A DNA stretch of 64,000 nucleotides from Bacillota bacterium. GTDB lineage: Bacteria > Bacillota > Clostridia > Christensenellales > SZUA-584. Position numbers and translations under genes: made by a program. Under the pieces are notes generated by a model. The model was not told the origin of the DNA, ran no database searches, and saw nothing but the letters and a program-made list of their open reading frames with translations. Of the stretch, positions 1 through 8,370 are shown piece after piece. The DNA is taken from the NCBI GenBank assembly GCA_023460085.1, contig JAEWRI010000036.1, positions 186,001-250,000 of the forward strand, in the 5' to 3' direction. The number at the start of each line of letters is the position of its first letter. Position 1 is the first letter of the stretch.

Positions 1-183
1 ATACGAGTCGAGACTCAGCTTGGAGGGGAAAAACGTGTATCCCGTCGTAATCAGCACGTTCTCATCCGAAATCGAGGCAATCACGATCAGCACGATAGGC
101 AGCAGCGTGAGAACGGTCAGCACCGATAATGTCACCGTGGAAAACGTACGAAACCGCACCACATCATTCATTTTACGCTTCAT
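1..183 (-). CDS. Sugar ABC transporter permease, MalG/YtcP type (N-terminal part only)
   Basis: The first 61 residues are inside the window and the gene runs off its left edge. They show a basic start (MKRKMND), one hydrophobic helix at about residues 14-36, and then the stretch ending FFPSKLSLDSY that is typical of the second permease of LplB/YtcP-type oligosaccharide importers. AGGAGG lies 6 bases before the ATG. Only 8 bases separate it from the preceding permease, so the two are co-transcribed and probably form the membrane heterodimer served by the binding protein at 1296-2849. No ATPase gene is visible here; such systems usually borrow a shared MsmK-type ATPase. Confidence 0.85.
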   Translation of the reverse strand, partial: MKRKMNDVVRFRTFSTVTLSVLTVLTLLPIVLIVIASISDENVLITTGYTFFPSKLSLDSY

Positions 184-191
184 AATGCCTC

Positions 192-1124
192 CTAAAACAG
201 TGCGTTTTCGGAATCGACCTTGCGGACGATCGCGTTCGCGCCCAACACCAGCACAAAGCCCACCACAGACTGGAACAGTGCCGCCGCCGCCGCCATGCCC
301 ACGTTGTTCAGTTCCATCAAGCCGCGGTACACATAGGTATCGATGGTCTGCGTCACGTTAAACAGCATGCCGGAGTTTTGCGGCACCTGATAAAACAACC
401 CGAAGTCCGAATAGAATATCCTGCCGATGGACATCAGCGTGAGAATAACCACCGTGGGCCGGATCATCGGAATGGTCACGCGGAATATCTGCTGAATTTT
501 CGTCGCGCCGTCCAGCTGGGCGGCCTCGAATATGCCCTTATCGATGCTGGAAATGCTGGCCATGTAGATGATGGAGTTGACGCCGACGTATTTCCACAGG
601 TATACCACGATCAATATGAACGGCCATGGCTTGGTGGTGGAATACCAGGATACTTCCTGCAAACCCAGGCCCTTGAGCACCGTGTTGTTGATGAAGCCCG
701 TGTCCGCATTCAGAAAGGCGTACACGATAAACCCTATCACCACCCAGGACAGCAGATTCGGCAGCAGCATGGCCGCCTGAAAAATCTTCGTACGAAACCG
801 CTGCCCCAGTTCATACATCAATATGGCAACAAATATAGCCGCAATCGTTCCTATCACAATAAAAGCCACGTTGTACAACAGCGTATTCCGGGTCATTATC
901 CACGCGTCGCTGGTCTTGAACAGGAACTCAAAGTTTTTCAGCCCGCTCCAATCGCTTCCGAATATGCCCTTGACGTAGTTGTAGTCCTTAAACGCCAGAA
1001 ATACGCCAAACATGGGTATATAATTGTTAATGAGCAAATAAATGATACCAGGCAGCGCAATGACCGTCAGCGACCATGATTTCGCCAGCCGCTTTTTTCT
1101 CTTCTTTTTTTGCTTTATCTTCAT
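192..1124 (-). CDS. Sugar ABC transporter permease, LplB type
   Basis: A 310-residue inner-membrane permease. I chose the ATG at 1124 over an in-frame start at 1208 because GGGGGG lies just before it and the protein then begins with the lysine-rich KIKQKKKRKKR tail common in LplB proteins, followed by the first helix. Six hydrophobic segments are apparent, and the EAA loop is recognisable in IFEAAQLDGATKIQQIFRV, where the ATPase docks. It lies between the binding-protein gene and the second permease. The substrate is probably an oligosaccharide, but LplB homology does not fix which one. Confidence 0.9.
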   Translation of the reverse strand: MKIKQKKKRKKRLAKSWSLTVIALPGIIYLLINNYIPMFGVFLAFKDYNYVKGIFGSDWSGLKNFEFLFKTSDAWIMTRNTLLYNVAFIVIGTIAAIFVAILMYELGQRFRTKIFQAAMLLPNLLSWVVIGFIVYAFLNADTGFINNTVLKGLGLQEVSWYSTTKPWPFILIVVYLWKYVGVNSIIYMASISSIDKGIFEAAQLDGATKIQQIFRVTIPMIRPTVVILTLMSIGRIFYSDFGLFYQVPQNSGMLFNVTQTIDTYVYRGLMELNNVGMAAAAALFQSVVGFVLVLGANAIVRKVDSENALF

Positions 1125-1247
1125 AATTCCCCCCAAAAGTGTACGAGGAACGACCTGCCTCAGCAAAGGCATGTGCCGCCAAACCCAACCATTCCGTCCT
1201 TTCGTCACCGCGCTTTGCGGCGCTCAGGCTCCAGCATCAGTTAAATA

Positions 1248-1279
1248 ATGGGAGTGGGGATCGGATTCCCCACTCCCAT
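1248..1279 (-). terminator. Strong hairpin between binding protein and permease genes
   Basis: A perfect 13-bp inverted repeat (ATGGGAGTGGGGA and its complement) with a 6-base loop lies 17 bases after the binding-protein stop codon. On the minus strand it is followed by TTATTTAA. It may be a partial terminator or an mRNA-stabilising hairpin that lets the binding protein be made in excess over the permeases; the downstream permease genes have no obvious promoter of their own. Confidence 0.75.
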
Positions 1280-1295
1280 ACCCGTGTTAATGCAT

Positions 1296-2849
1296 TCAGC
1301 TGTTCGCGGCAGCCCAGGTATCCAGCTGCGTCTGTTTTTCCGTAATAATCGTACCCAGACCCGCTTCCTCAAGCCTCGCGAGGAAAGCCGGGATTTCCGT
1401 TGCGGGATCCACGCTGCCGCAGATCAGGCCCGGGAGATACTGGTCGATGACGTTGGTTACCGCCGTATACTCCGTAGCCACGCTGCTGCTGTCAAAGGTG
1501 AAGCCCATCGCGACAGAAACCTTGGCATTTTTGTTCTGCTCCAGCTCCCACTCCAGCGATTCAACGTTTGTGCCCGCCATCGGATACATGATGAAGAAGT
1601 TGCCCAGCGTGCCGCAGGAAAGCTGAGCCGTGTAGGGAACGGTGGTGGAATCCTGTCCCTCGGGATAGCTCACCGTACCGTCGTCATTCTTCACATAGTC
1701 TTCGCCCTCAAGGCCGTAGATGATGAGGTTGCAGACTTCCGGATCCGTGAAGGTCAGGTTCAGGAACTTCAGCGCCGCTTCGGGCACGTCGGAGGTAGAG
1801 GAAACCATCCAGGTCAGCGCGTTGATCGCCGTGGTATCGAGGTACGCGGAGCCTATCATCTTGGCGCCGAGGTCATAACCGCCGCACTGCGCTTCCAGGG
1901 AAGCCGCGGTGTCCGCTTCGGGATAGCTGTACGAAGCGATATAGCCGAAGTAGTTGCCGGCAGCCATCAGCTCCGCCGCGGTGCTGGTGGTGGTGGCCGC
2001 GTCCTTCATGACGAGGTCTTCGTTGTACCAGGTGCGGGCGAGGTTGCAGATGGACGCAAATTCGTCGGAGGCGTAGTAGTCCACAACCGTCAGCTCATCG
2101 TTCATCAGCACGCCCTTGGGCGAATAGTAGTTGTCCGTCAGATAGTCCACATCCGGAATCGTGAGGCCCAGGCCGATGTTGCCCGTGTTGACGGCGGCGA
2201 GCGGGGTCATGTCGGGATAGGCCGCCTTCACCTGCTCCAGAACGCTTGTCATGTCATACACACTGTTGACCTTGCTCATGTCGATTCCCAGCGCGTCCAC
2301 GATGTCCTGCCGATAGACGATCATCGGGGTCAGCGCGATGGGCTTGTAGGTCGGCAAGCCGTAGATGCGGCCTTCCTTGCTGCACGCAGCCAGCCAGTCG
2401 TCGCCAATGAGGTCCCGGGATTCCGCCGCGCAGGTGTCTATCAAATCCGTAATGTCGAGGCACATGCTGCTGCTGACCGCGATGTTGAAATCACCGAGGC
2501 TCTGGAAGACGTCGATCTTCTCGCCGCCCTGCAGCGCGAGACTGACCTGAGAGGAGTAGTCCCAGATAGAGATGGGCATCAGATCCACTTCCACCCCGAT
2601 TTTTTCACGGGTAATCACATTGATGGCTTCCTCAACGCCCGCCAAGGTTTCTTCCGTCGGGATGTTGTTGAACGTCGCGTACGCATAAACCACCTTGTCG
2701 TAGGTGACGGGACCGCTGGACGTTTCGCTGGTACCCGAATTGCCCTCGGATGCGGACACAGAAGGAGTCGTCTGACCGCCGCACGCGCACAGTCCCAGCA
2801 CCATCACCAGTGCCAAAATTACAATGATCGGTTTCCGAATGAGTCGCAT
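1296..2849 (-). CDS. Extracellular solute-binding lipoprotein, family 1 (LplA/YtcQ type)
   Basis: A 517-residue lipoprotein. The start is followed by a basic n-region, a hydrophobic stretch and the lipobox LCAC with the lipidated cysteine at residue 23, then a Ser/Thr/Gly-rich linker. The body has the family-1 solute-binding layout, with a large aromatic-rich C-terminal lobe. AGGGAGG lies 8 bases before the ATG. It follows the two-component genes 2940-6291, the classical arrangement for an importer switched on by a YesM/YesN pair sensing the imported sugar. The ligand is unknown, most likely an oligosaccharide from plant or host glycans. Confidence 0.9.
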   Translation of the reverse strand: MRLIRKPIIVILALVMVLGLCACGGQTTPSVSASEGNSGTSETSSGPVTYDKVVYAYATFNNIPTEETLAGVEEAINVITREKIGVEVDLMPISIWDYSSQVSLALQGGEKIDVFQSLGDFNIAVSSSMCLDITDLIDTCAAESRDLIGDDWLAACSKEGRIYGLPTYKPIALTPMIVYRQDIVDALGIDMSKVNSVYDMTSVLEQVKAAYPDMTPLAAVNTGNIGLGLTIPDVDYLTDNYYSPKGVLMNDELTVVDYYASDEFASICNLARTWYNEDLVMKDAATTTSTAAELMAAGNYFGYIASYSYPEADTAASLEAQCGGYDLGAKMIGSAYLDTTAINALTWMVSSTSDVPEAALKFLNLTFTDPEVCNLIIYGLEGEDYVKNDDGTVSYPEGQDSTTVPYTAQLSCGTLGNFFIMYPMAGTNVESLEWELEQNKNAKVSVAMGFTFDSSSVATEYTAVTNVIDQYLPGLICGSVDPATEIPAFLARLEEAGLGTIITEKQTQLDTWAAANS

Positions 2850-2939
2850 AAAGAACCTCCCTTCTTTGATGGTATCAATATAGCAAAATACAGCAGTGAT
2901 TCTCTTGCAATAACGGGCAGTTTTATTTTAAAAACAAGA

Positions 2940-4562
2940 CTACCTGTAATCACTCCCTTGCCATGCAGCATCTGTCATTGGGGGGCTCTGCCGGTATTCA
3001 TTGGGCGTTACGCCCACATATTTTTTAAACACCGTCGTGAAATAAGAGAAGTTATCCATGCCCACGGCGCTCGCCACGTCGGACACGCGGACATCGTTAT
3101 TCCTCAGCAATTCCTTGGCCCGTTCGAGGCGGTATTCGCGGATATAATCCTTCAGGTACTTGCCCGTCTTCCGCCGGTACAGCTTGGCCAGGTACTCCGG
3201 GGCGAGAAAAAACACCTCCGCGAAGTCGTTGCGGCCGATATTCTCCTGATAATGCTCGTGGATGTAGGCGTTGATACGCGCAATCAGCGTGCCCGTCTTG
3301 GCGAGCTCTTCCTGAAAGGCAAAGGACCGCTCCAGCATATAGCTTGCCCATCGCAGCATATCCACCGAGGACTGGGACGCCTTGTTAAAAAAGCTCGCGG
3401 AGGTTTCGTCGTAAAACAGCCGCGTCGCCTGAATGCCGGCCTGCAGCAGATACGCGTAGGCCGCCTGCAATATTTCCTGCTTCATGAGGTACAGGCACCG
3501 CTCATTCAGCGTCTTTTCCTCGGTTCTGTATTTCAGCATCTCCTTGATATAATTGAGCAGCTGCACCTTATCCCGCTGCCGAAGCATTTCGGACATCTTC
3601 TCGGTGTCCAGTATCTGCGACTCGCCCGCAGGCGACTGCACCGCCTCGCCCTCCGAAAACGACTGCCCGTAAAACAATACGCTCTGCTGTATCAGCTTCT
3701 CCAGCAGAGCCGCCTTTTCGGGAAGCTCTTCGATGCTGCAGGCATCGCCGAGGCAGCATGTCGCTTTTACCTTGATGGCCTCCGCGAGGCCGTCCACCAG
3801 CTTTCTGCACAGCGCGGAAAAATCCTCATCCTCTTTATCCGCAAACGTGGTCAGCAGCCAGAGGCCGTTTTCCGCGCTTTTGCGCACCACGCAGTCGTTG
3901 TCGCACTGCCCGCAGAGGATATCGATGTGGATGTTCTCCAGGCTGAAGTTCAGCAGATCCTCTCCGTAATCCTCCAGCCGCTGTTCATAATCCGTAATCT
4001 TCGTCAATACCAGCCGATACCGGGCATCCGCGTCCACCGGCAGCTTGCGCGCCTCAATTTCGCGCCGGAACCATTCCCTGTCCTGTCTGGCGATCCCGCT
4101 GTACATCCGCATCCAGAAATACAGCTCCTCCTGACGGCTGTTTTTTACCACCCACTCCTCGTACTTGCTGCTTTCCTTAAGCTGCCGGTTCTTTTTGACC
4201 TTGGCTACCGTCTTTCTCAGCGAAAGCTCCATGATGTTGGGATCGTATGGTTTGGTCAGATACTCCACCGCGCCCAGTTTGATGGCGCTTGCGGCATAAT
4301 CGAACTTTTCATGGCAGGTCAGCAGTATGAACTCCACGTCCATCTCCTGCTTTCTGATCCATGCCAGCAAATCCAAACCCGACCGCTGGGGCATTTCGAT
4401 ATCGCTGACTACGATATCGATTTTCTTATTCTTCAGAACGCGCTTCGCCTGCGTAACGTTATACGCAATCTCCGTTTCGGCAATGCCGATGGAAGGCCAG
4501 TCGATGGAATCCCAAATGGCTTCCACCGTATGAACGTCGTCATCCACAATAAGCAGATTCAA
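2940..4562 (-). CDS. Response regulator with AraC-type DNA-binding domain (YesN-like)
   Basis: A 540-residue two-domain regulator. The receiver spans about residues 1-115, with acidic residues at 7-9, the phosphoacceptor Asp54 in VVSDIEMPQ, Thr82 and Lys104. A long linker follows, and residues ~435-530 carry the double helix-turn-helix of the AraC family, ending with FSYFTTVFKKYVGVTPNEYR. It begins 13 bases after the sensor-kinase stop, so they form one operon. It probably activates the binding-protein and permease genes immediately downstream. All receiver catalytic residues are intact. Confidence 0.93.
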   Translation of the reverse strand: MNLLIVDDDVHTVEAIWDSIDWPSIGIAETEIAYNVTQAKRVLKNKKIDIVVSDIEMPQRSGLDLLAWIRKQEMDVEFILLTCHEKFDYAASAIKLGAVEYLTKPYDPNIMELSLRKTVAKVKKNRQLKESSKYEEWVVKNSRQEELYFWMRMYSGIARQDREWFRREIEARKLPVDADARYRLVLTKITDYEQRLEDYGEDLLNFSLENIHIDILCGQCDNDCVVRKSAENGLWLLTTFADKEDEDFSALCRKLVDGLAEAIKVKATCCLGDACSIEELPEKAALLEKLIQQSVLFYGQSFSEGEAVQSPAGESQILDTEKMSEMLRQRDKVQLLNYIKEMLKYRTEEKTLNERCLYLMKQEILQAAYAYLLQAGIQATRLFYDETSASFFNKASQSSVDMLRWASYMLERSFAFQEELAKTGTLIARINAYIHEHYQENIGRNDFAEVFFLAPEYLAKLYRRKTGKYLKDYIREYRLERAKELLRNNDVRVSDVASAVGMDNFSYFTTVFKKYVGVTPNEYRQSPPMTDAAWQGSDYR

Positions 4563-4575
4563 GCTGTCTCCCCCC

Positions 4576-6291
4576 TTATATCTGTTCTCCGGCAGTGTCT
4601 TCCATGGATTCGTGTACAGGAGCCGCCGGAACCCAAATCCTGTTCAGGCATCCTTGCGGTTCGGTATTGGATATGGCAATGAGGCCCCTTCGCTCATACA
4701 TCAGCTCCATCATGCGTTTGATGCTCCACAAGCCTACCCTGCCGCCGTCTTTGCTGTCCGGCCTGCCGTCCCCGTTGATATATTCCAGCACATCCTCAGG
4801 ATAACCCATCCCGTCGTCCTCTATTTCGATCAGCAGCATTTCTTCACCCTGGTGAAGGCACTGGCTGATGCGGATCAGTATCGTCAGCACGGAGTCCATG
4901 GAGACGGCGTACTTGAACTCATTCTCGATGAACGTCTGGATGAGCATCTGCGGTATCCGCCATTCTTCCAGTTCCTGCGGAAGCTCTACGTAATGGAATG
5001 TGCAATTCGCGTATTTAATTTCCTGCATTTCAAAGTAGTTCTCCACATGGCGCACCTCTTCCCGCACCGGCACGGCATGCATCCGGGTTTTAAACATATA
5101 CCGGATGTTTTTGGAGAGGGAATCCACGTACGATTTGATCTGCGAATGCTTGCCCTGGCTGCTGAGGCTCACAATCGTGGTAATCGCATTCAGAAAGAAA
5201 TGCGGGCGAATCTGCAGCCGGATGCTTTTCAGCTCCGCATCCTTCAATTCGATGACCTTCTCGTACGTTTTTATCTTCAGATCCACAATTTCATCCATCA
5301 GCTTGTTGAATGAATCCTTGAGATGCGTAAACTCGCGCGTGCCGTAGTCGCCCTCGATGCGCAGCGAGTATACGCCCTCGTCGATGCGCTTCATGCCCTC
5401 CGCCATCCCCTCCAGCGGGAATATCATTTCCCTCCTGACATACCGTATGAGCAATATGCCGAAGAAAATGGTGGACACGATCACCGCGAGCACCACCACC
5501 ATATTCACCCGCGTCTGATTCCATACGCTGCTGCCGCTGACGAGGCTGTGCAGCGCGATTTCCCCCTCCACTACGGTATACTGCACCGCAAAGGCCTTTT
5601 TGGTTTCAACCTGCTCCAGCGGCTGCCCCATGTCTTCGGGACTGAGCGCACCGCCAAGGTACTCCTTTATGCTGTCGTTTTCATCGGTCAGGACAAAGGT
5701 CTGGTCTCCATAATCCCCCTTCGGTATGGTAGCCATAAAATGTTCCGCCGAGGTGAAGGCCGCGGCCGCGCGGCCATTATAAACATACATCTTGTACAGA
5801 TAGGTTTTGCCGTTCAGCTCCGCAAAATTCCATTGTGCCGTAATCCCGGTTTGGTGTGCGTATTCCAGGGTGTAATCGCGCAGTGCGCTGCGATCCCAGT
5901 AGGTCAGCGTGGTGCTTTGCGCATCCAGGCAGATTTCGTATTGAATGTCCGCAACCACAAGGCAGTCCACGCTGGTATCGCTCAGCGCCACGTCGCTGAT
6001 GTAATTATGAATGTCCTGCGAGGCATAGAACCGTTTAGACTCGTTGGCGCTCTTCAGCAGCTGCAGTTCCGTAAAGTTTTGCAGCAGGAGATTCTTCATC
6101 ACCTTATCCATCTGCGTCACGCGGTTTTTCAGCTCGCCTCCGTACACCTGCAAAAAATTCTCCGCGCCCTGGCGCACCTCGTTGCGTAATATCATATAGG
6201 AGGTGAACGTATAGGCTGCCAGCACGGACACCAGCAGCAAAATCAGCACCGCCATGTAGACAATAATCTGCCGGATTATCGATTTCTTCAT
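4576..6291 (-). CDS. Sensor histidine kinase (YesM-like, HPK7/LytS-type)
   Basis: A 571-residue membrane kinase: transmembrane helix at ~9-31, a ~230-residue extracellular sensor region, second helix at ~263-285, HAMP at ~285-340, and the His_kinase domain with QIRPHFFLNA giving the phosphorylated His364. The ATPase domain has its N box in FIENEFKYA (Asn457) and a DDGMGY G1 box. It is the first gene of the operon driven from the promoter at 6470-6498 and the partner of the AraC-type regulator 13 bases downstream. The signal is probably the sugar, or sugar-loaded binding protein, of the adjacent importer. Confidence 0.93.
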   Translation of the reverse strand: MKKSIIRQIIVYMAVLILLLVSVLAAYTFTSYMILRNEVRQGAENFLQVYGGELKNRVTQMDKVMKNLLLQNFTELQLLKSANESKRFYASQDIHNYISDVALSDTSVDCLVVADIQYEICLDAQSTTLTYWDRSALRDYTLEYAHQTGITAQWNFAELNGKTYLYKMYVYNGRAAAAFTSAEHFMATIPKGDYGDQTFVLTDENDSIKEYLGGALSPEDMGQPLEQVETKKAFAVQYTVVEGEIALHSLVSGSSVWNQTRVNMVVVLAVIVSTIFFGILLIRYVRREMIFPLEGMAEGMKRIDEGVYSLRIEGDYGTREFTHLKDSFNKLMDEIVDLKIKTYEKVIELKDAELKSIRLQIRPHFFLNAITTIVSLSSQGKHSQIKSYVDSLSKNIRYMFKTRMHAVPVREEVRHVENYFEMQEIKYANCTFHYVELPQELEEWRIPQMLIQTFIENEFKYAVSMDSVLTILIRISQCLHQGEEMLLIEIEDDGMGYPEDVLEYINGDGRPDSKDGGRVGLWSIKRMMELMYERRGLIAISNTEPQGCLNRIWVPAAPVHESMEDTAGEQI

Positions 6292-6599
6292 TCGTCATCT
6301 CCCCCAACGCGAAATCTAACTCAGGCCGCCCGGGCGTTCTTTCATCGGCATCAATAACGATTCGTAAAAATGGAACCCCTTTCGGGGAAAATTAATGTCT
6401 TCTATGCAGCACGGACTTCGGCACGCATTTTCGTCCATGTCAACCGCATAACAATTCGCTGCAAATGCTATTATAAGGTCACGGTTTCAAAATAGCAATG
6501 ACCCTCCGAAAGCCTGTCCTGCTGTTTTTTGGAAGACAATTGCCAAAGGAGCGCGGAAAAAGAGAATGAGTCTCTAAGGATAGGTAAAATAAAACGGGT
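6292..6599. other. 308-base intergenic region upstream of the sensor kinase gene
   Basis: No gene is supported here; a small minus-strand reading frame (6479-6673) is mostly the tail of the YesL-like gene in another frame. The region holds the promoter of the kinase/regulator operon at 6470-6498, which implies a leader of about 170 bases before the kinase ATG. A weak AGAGA/TCTCT hairpin followed by TTTTT lies near 6558-6580 on the minus strand and may terminate the YesL-like gene, but its stem is only 5 bp. Confidence 0.6.
6470..6498 (-). promoter_or_regulatory. Sigma-A type promoter of the kinase/response regulator operon
   Basis: On the minus strand TTGCTA (6493-6498) and a perfect TATAAT (6470-6475) are separated by 17 bases. 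It is the best promoter match in the intergenic region and points at the sensor-kinase gene. Confidence 0.65.
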
Positions 6600-7220
6600 C
6601 TAAATTTCGGCGTACTTTTTGAATACGCGCAAAAACAATCCGGATGCAAACCACGCCGGCAGCGAAAGCCCAAAAAACAGCCATACCGGCAATGTTGCCA
6701 GCAGCCACGACGGGTTGATGAGCAGCAGCAGCCACGGAAGCGCGTTCATCAGCAGCACGGCGATGGTGGTGCCTGTGTGGCGGACGCTGAGCAGATAGGC
6801 GTTCAGCAGCGTTTTGATTGCGCCGTTGTCAAATTTGGACAGCAGCGGAAACGCATACGTCATGGGAAAGAAAAAGACGGCTCCCACGGCGACAATGCCC
6901 AGCCACGCCAGCACATCGCCTTCTGCCAGCATGCTGCTCAGAAATATCGCATATAGAACAAACGAAGCGCAGACCGCCAGAAATATCACGCCCATCAGCA
7001 GGGCCGGGCGAATGTTCTCCTTCAGCGCACGGAAATACCTCTTGAAAATGTCGCTTTTCCCTTCGCGCATGTCAAACAGGCAGCGGTACAACGCGGTCAG
7101 CGCCGCGCCCGCTGTAACCGCCGGCAAGCAGCATACCAGCGTCAGCAGATTCAGCACAATCAGCTGGAACAGGAACTCCAAAAATCGCACCGCGGGAGAA
7201 TGTACGGAAAATAATTGCAC
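6600..7220 (-). CDS. DUF624 (YesL-like) membrane protein
   Basis: A 206-residue integral membrane protein of the DUF624/YesL family, with five to six hydrophobic helices and the conserved early block LNLLTLVCCLPAVTAG followed by ALYRCLFDMREGKSD. It starts with GTG; AGGAGG lies 9 bases upstream. Family members are usually encoded beside LplB-type importers and YesMN pairs, as here, but their biochemical role is unknown. It has its own promoter (7247-7275) and lies behind the terminator of the rhamnose-like operon. Confidence 0.85.
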   Translation of the reverse strand: MQLFSVHSPAVRFLEFLFQLIVLNLLTLVCCLPAVTAGAALTALYRCLFDMREGKSDIFKRYFRALKENIRPALLMGVIFLAVCASFVLYAIFLSSMLAEGDVLAWLGIVAVGAVFFFPMTYAFPLLSKFDNGAIKTLLNAYLLSVRHTGTTIAVLLMNALPWLLLLINPSWLLATLPVWLFFGLSLPAWFASGLFLRVFKKYAEI

Positions 7221-7246
7221 CTTGTTCTGCCTCCTATACTCCTCTG

Positions 7247-7275
7247 ATGATATCGGCCCGCGTATTCCGTGTCAA
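7247..7275 (-). promoter_or_regulatory. Promoter of the YesL-like gene
   Basis: On the minus strand TTGACA (7270-7275), 17 bases, then TATCAT (7247-7252), ending about 27 bases before the GTG start. It shows that this gene is transcribed independently of the large operon ending at 7386. Confidence 0.75.
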
Positions 7276-7319
7276 TATCTTATCCTATCGCCGGCCTTGA
7301 TGGGCAACGAACCGCAATG

Positions 7320-7349
7320 AAAAAGCCCGGGCAAATCGCTGCACCGGGC
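7320..7349 (-). terminator. Rho-independent terminator ending the rhamnose-like operon
   Basis: On the minus strand GCCCGG and CCGGGC form a stem around a 13-base loop, followed directly by TTTTT. It lies 37 bases past the esterase stop codon and marks the end of the operon that begins at 22450. Confidence 0.8.
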
Positions 7350-7385
7350 ATTGTCCCGTCTCATGTAAATTTCGCTTCCGCGTGC

Positions 7386-8330
7386 TCAGAAGCCCAGGTT
7401 TTCCAGAAACTCCGCCGCCATACCGCTCCAGCGCACGGTGCTCCGGAAGTACGGCGCAAACCGGTGCCCGCCGTCCGCCAGCCCGCAGCCGTGCGGCGCT
7501 TCCGGGAAGATGTGCAGCTCGAACGGAATGCCCATGTCCGCCAGCGCCGTGCCAAAGCGGCAGGCGTGCCGCGGGTCGTCCGCCGCCGTCTGCCACACGA
7601 AGAACGGCGGGCAGTCCGGACGCAGATGCTTGTCCGCGGAATACGCGCACTGGCGGCTCTGTTCCCCGAAGGAAAACGGCGTACCCACGGGCGTCACCGC
7701 GTGCGACGCAGAAGTCACCGCGTAGCTCAGTATCGCCGCGTCCGGCCGGGATGAAACCCGCTCCACCGGGTCGTCCGCGTCCGGCACGCCGCTGTCAAAA
7801 AGGGTCGCCGCCAGCGCGGCAATCTGTCCGCCCGCCGATCCGCCTGCCACCGCTATCTTGTCCGGCTTCACGTTCAGCGCCGCCGCGTGGCAGCGCACAT
7901 ACCGGATGGCGCGGGTGAGATCCATAAGCGAATGTTCAATGCCGCAGGGCTGCACGCGATAATCGAGTATAAACGTCGCAAGGCCCGCCTCGTAAAACCG
8001 CCGCGCGACAGGCTCCGCCTCCCAGACAGACTTGAACAGGAACCCCCCGCCCGCGCAGATGATCAGCGCGCCCCTCGGATCACCGCCGCGCTGCTGCGGA
8101 TAGACGCATATGGAGGGCTCCCTCTGCCCGTTTTCCGCCGCAAACCCAGGCGTGCCCTTCGGCCAGAGCGTCCGGGGCTCCATGCCTTCCAGCATCGCGC
8201 TCCACTCCGCGTCGCGCATTACCTTGGCGTTCTCCACCCAGGATTTCCCGTTGTGAATTTTCTCCGCCTCTATCCTGTCGCCGGAGATTTTGGGCCGGAC
8301 GATCCAGTCCAGAAACCGCTTGTCCTCCAT
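7386..8330 (-). CDS. Alpha/beta hydrolase, carbohydrate esterase/acetylesterase-like
   Basis: A 314-residue cytoplasmic esterase/lipase-like hydrolase with no signal peptide. It has an oxyanion-hole loop ICAGGGFLFK (about residues 91-100) and the nucleophile elbow GGSAGG with Ser165; an Asp and a late His (EAPHGCGL) complete the triad. The ATG at 8330 is preferred over one ten codons upstream because AAGGAAGGG lies 5 bases before it. Last gene of the operon, about 40 bases after the UroD-like gene. It plausibly removes acetyl or other ester groups from the imported sugar; the exact substrate is not visible. Confidence 0.8.
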   Translation of the reverse strand: MEDKRFLDWIVRPKISGDRIEAEKIHNGKSWVENAKVMRDAEWSAMLEGMEPRTLWPKGTPGFAAENGQREPSICVYPQQRGGDPRGALIICAGGGFLFKSVWEAEPVARRFYEAGLATFILDYRVQPCGIEHSLMDLTRAIRYVRCHAAALNVKPDKIAVAGGSAGGQIAALAATLFDSGVPDADDPVERVSSRPDAAILSYAVTSASHAVTPVGTPFSFGEQSRQCAYSADKHLRPDCPPFFVWQTAADDPRHACRFGTALADMGIPFELHIFPEAPHGCGLADGGHRFAPYFRSTVRWSGMAAEFLENLGF

Positions 8331-8370
8331 CGCAACCCTTCCTTTCCGTTTATGGCGCACTCCGCCCGTC

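Noticed and set aside
1248..4682. A 1144-codon open frame on the plus strand
   Set aside because: It lies opposite the binding-protein and response-regulator genes, has no domain-like sequence (rich in Arg, His, Val and Gln) and is the usual antisense shadow of GC-rich genes.
6370..6392. CCCC-GAAA-GGGG hairpin in the leader of the sensor-kinase operon
   Set aside because: The stem is only 4 bp and it lies inside the transcribed leader, so a terminator call is not supported.
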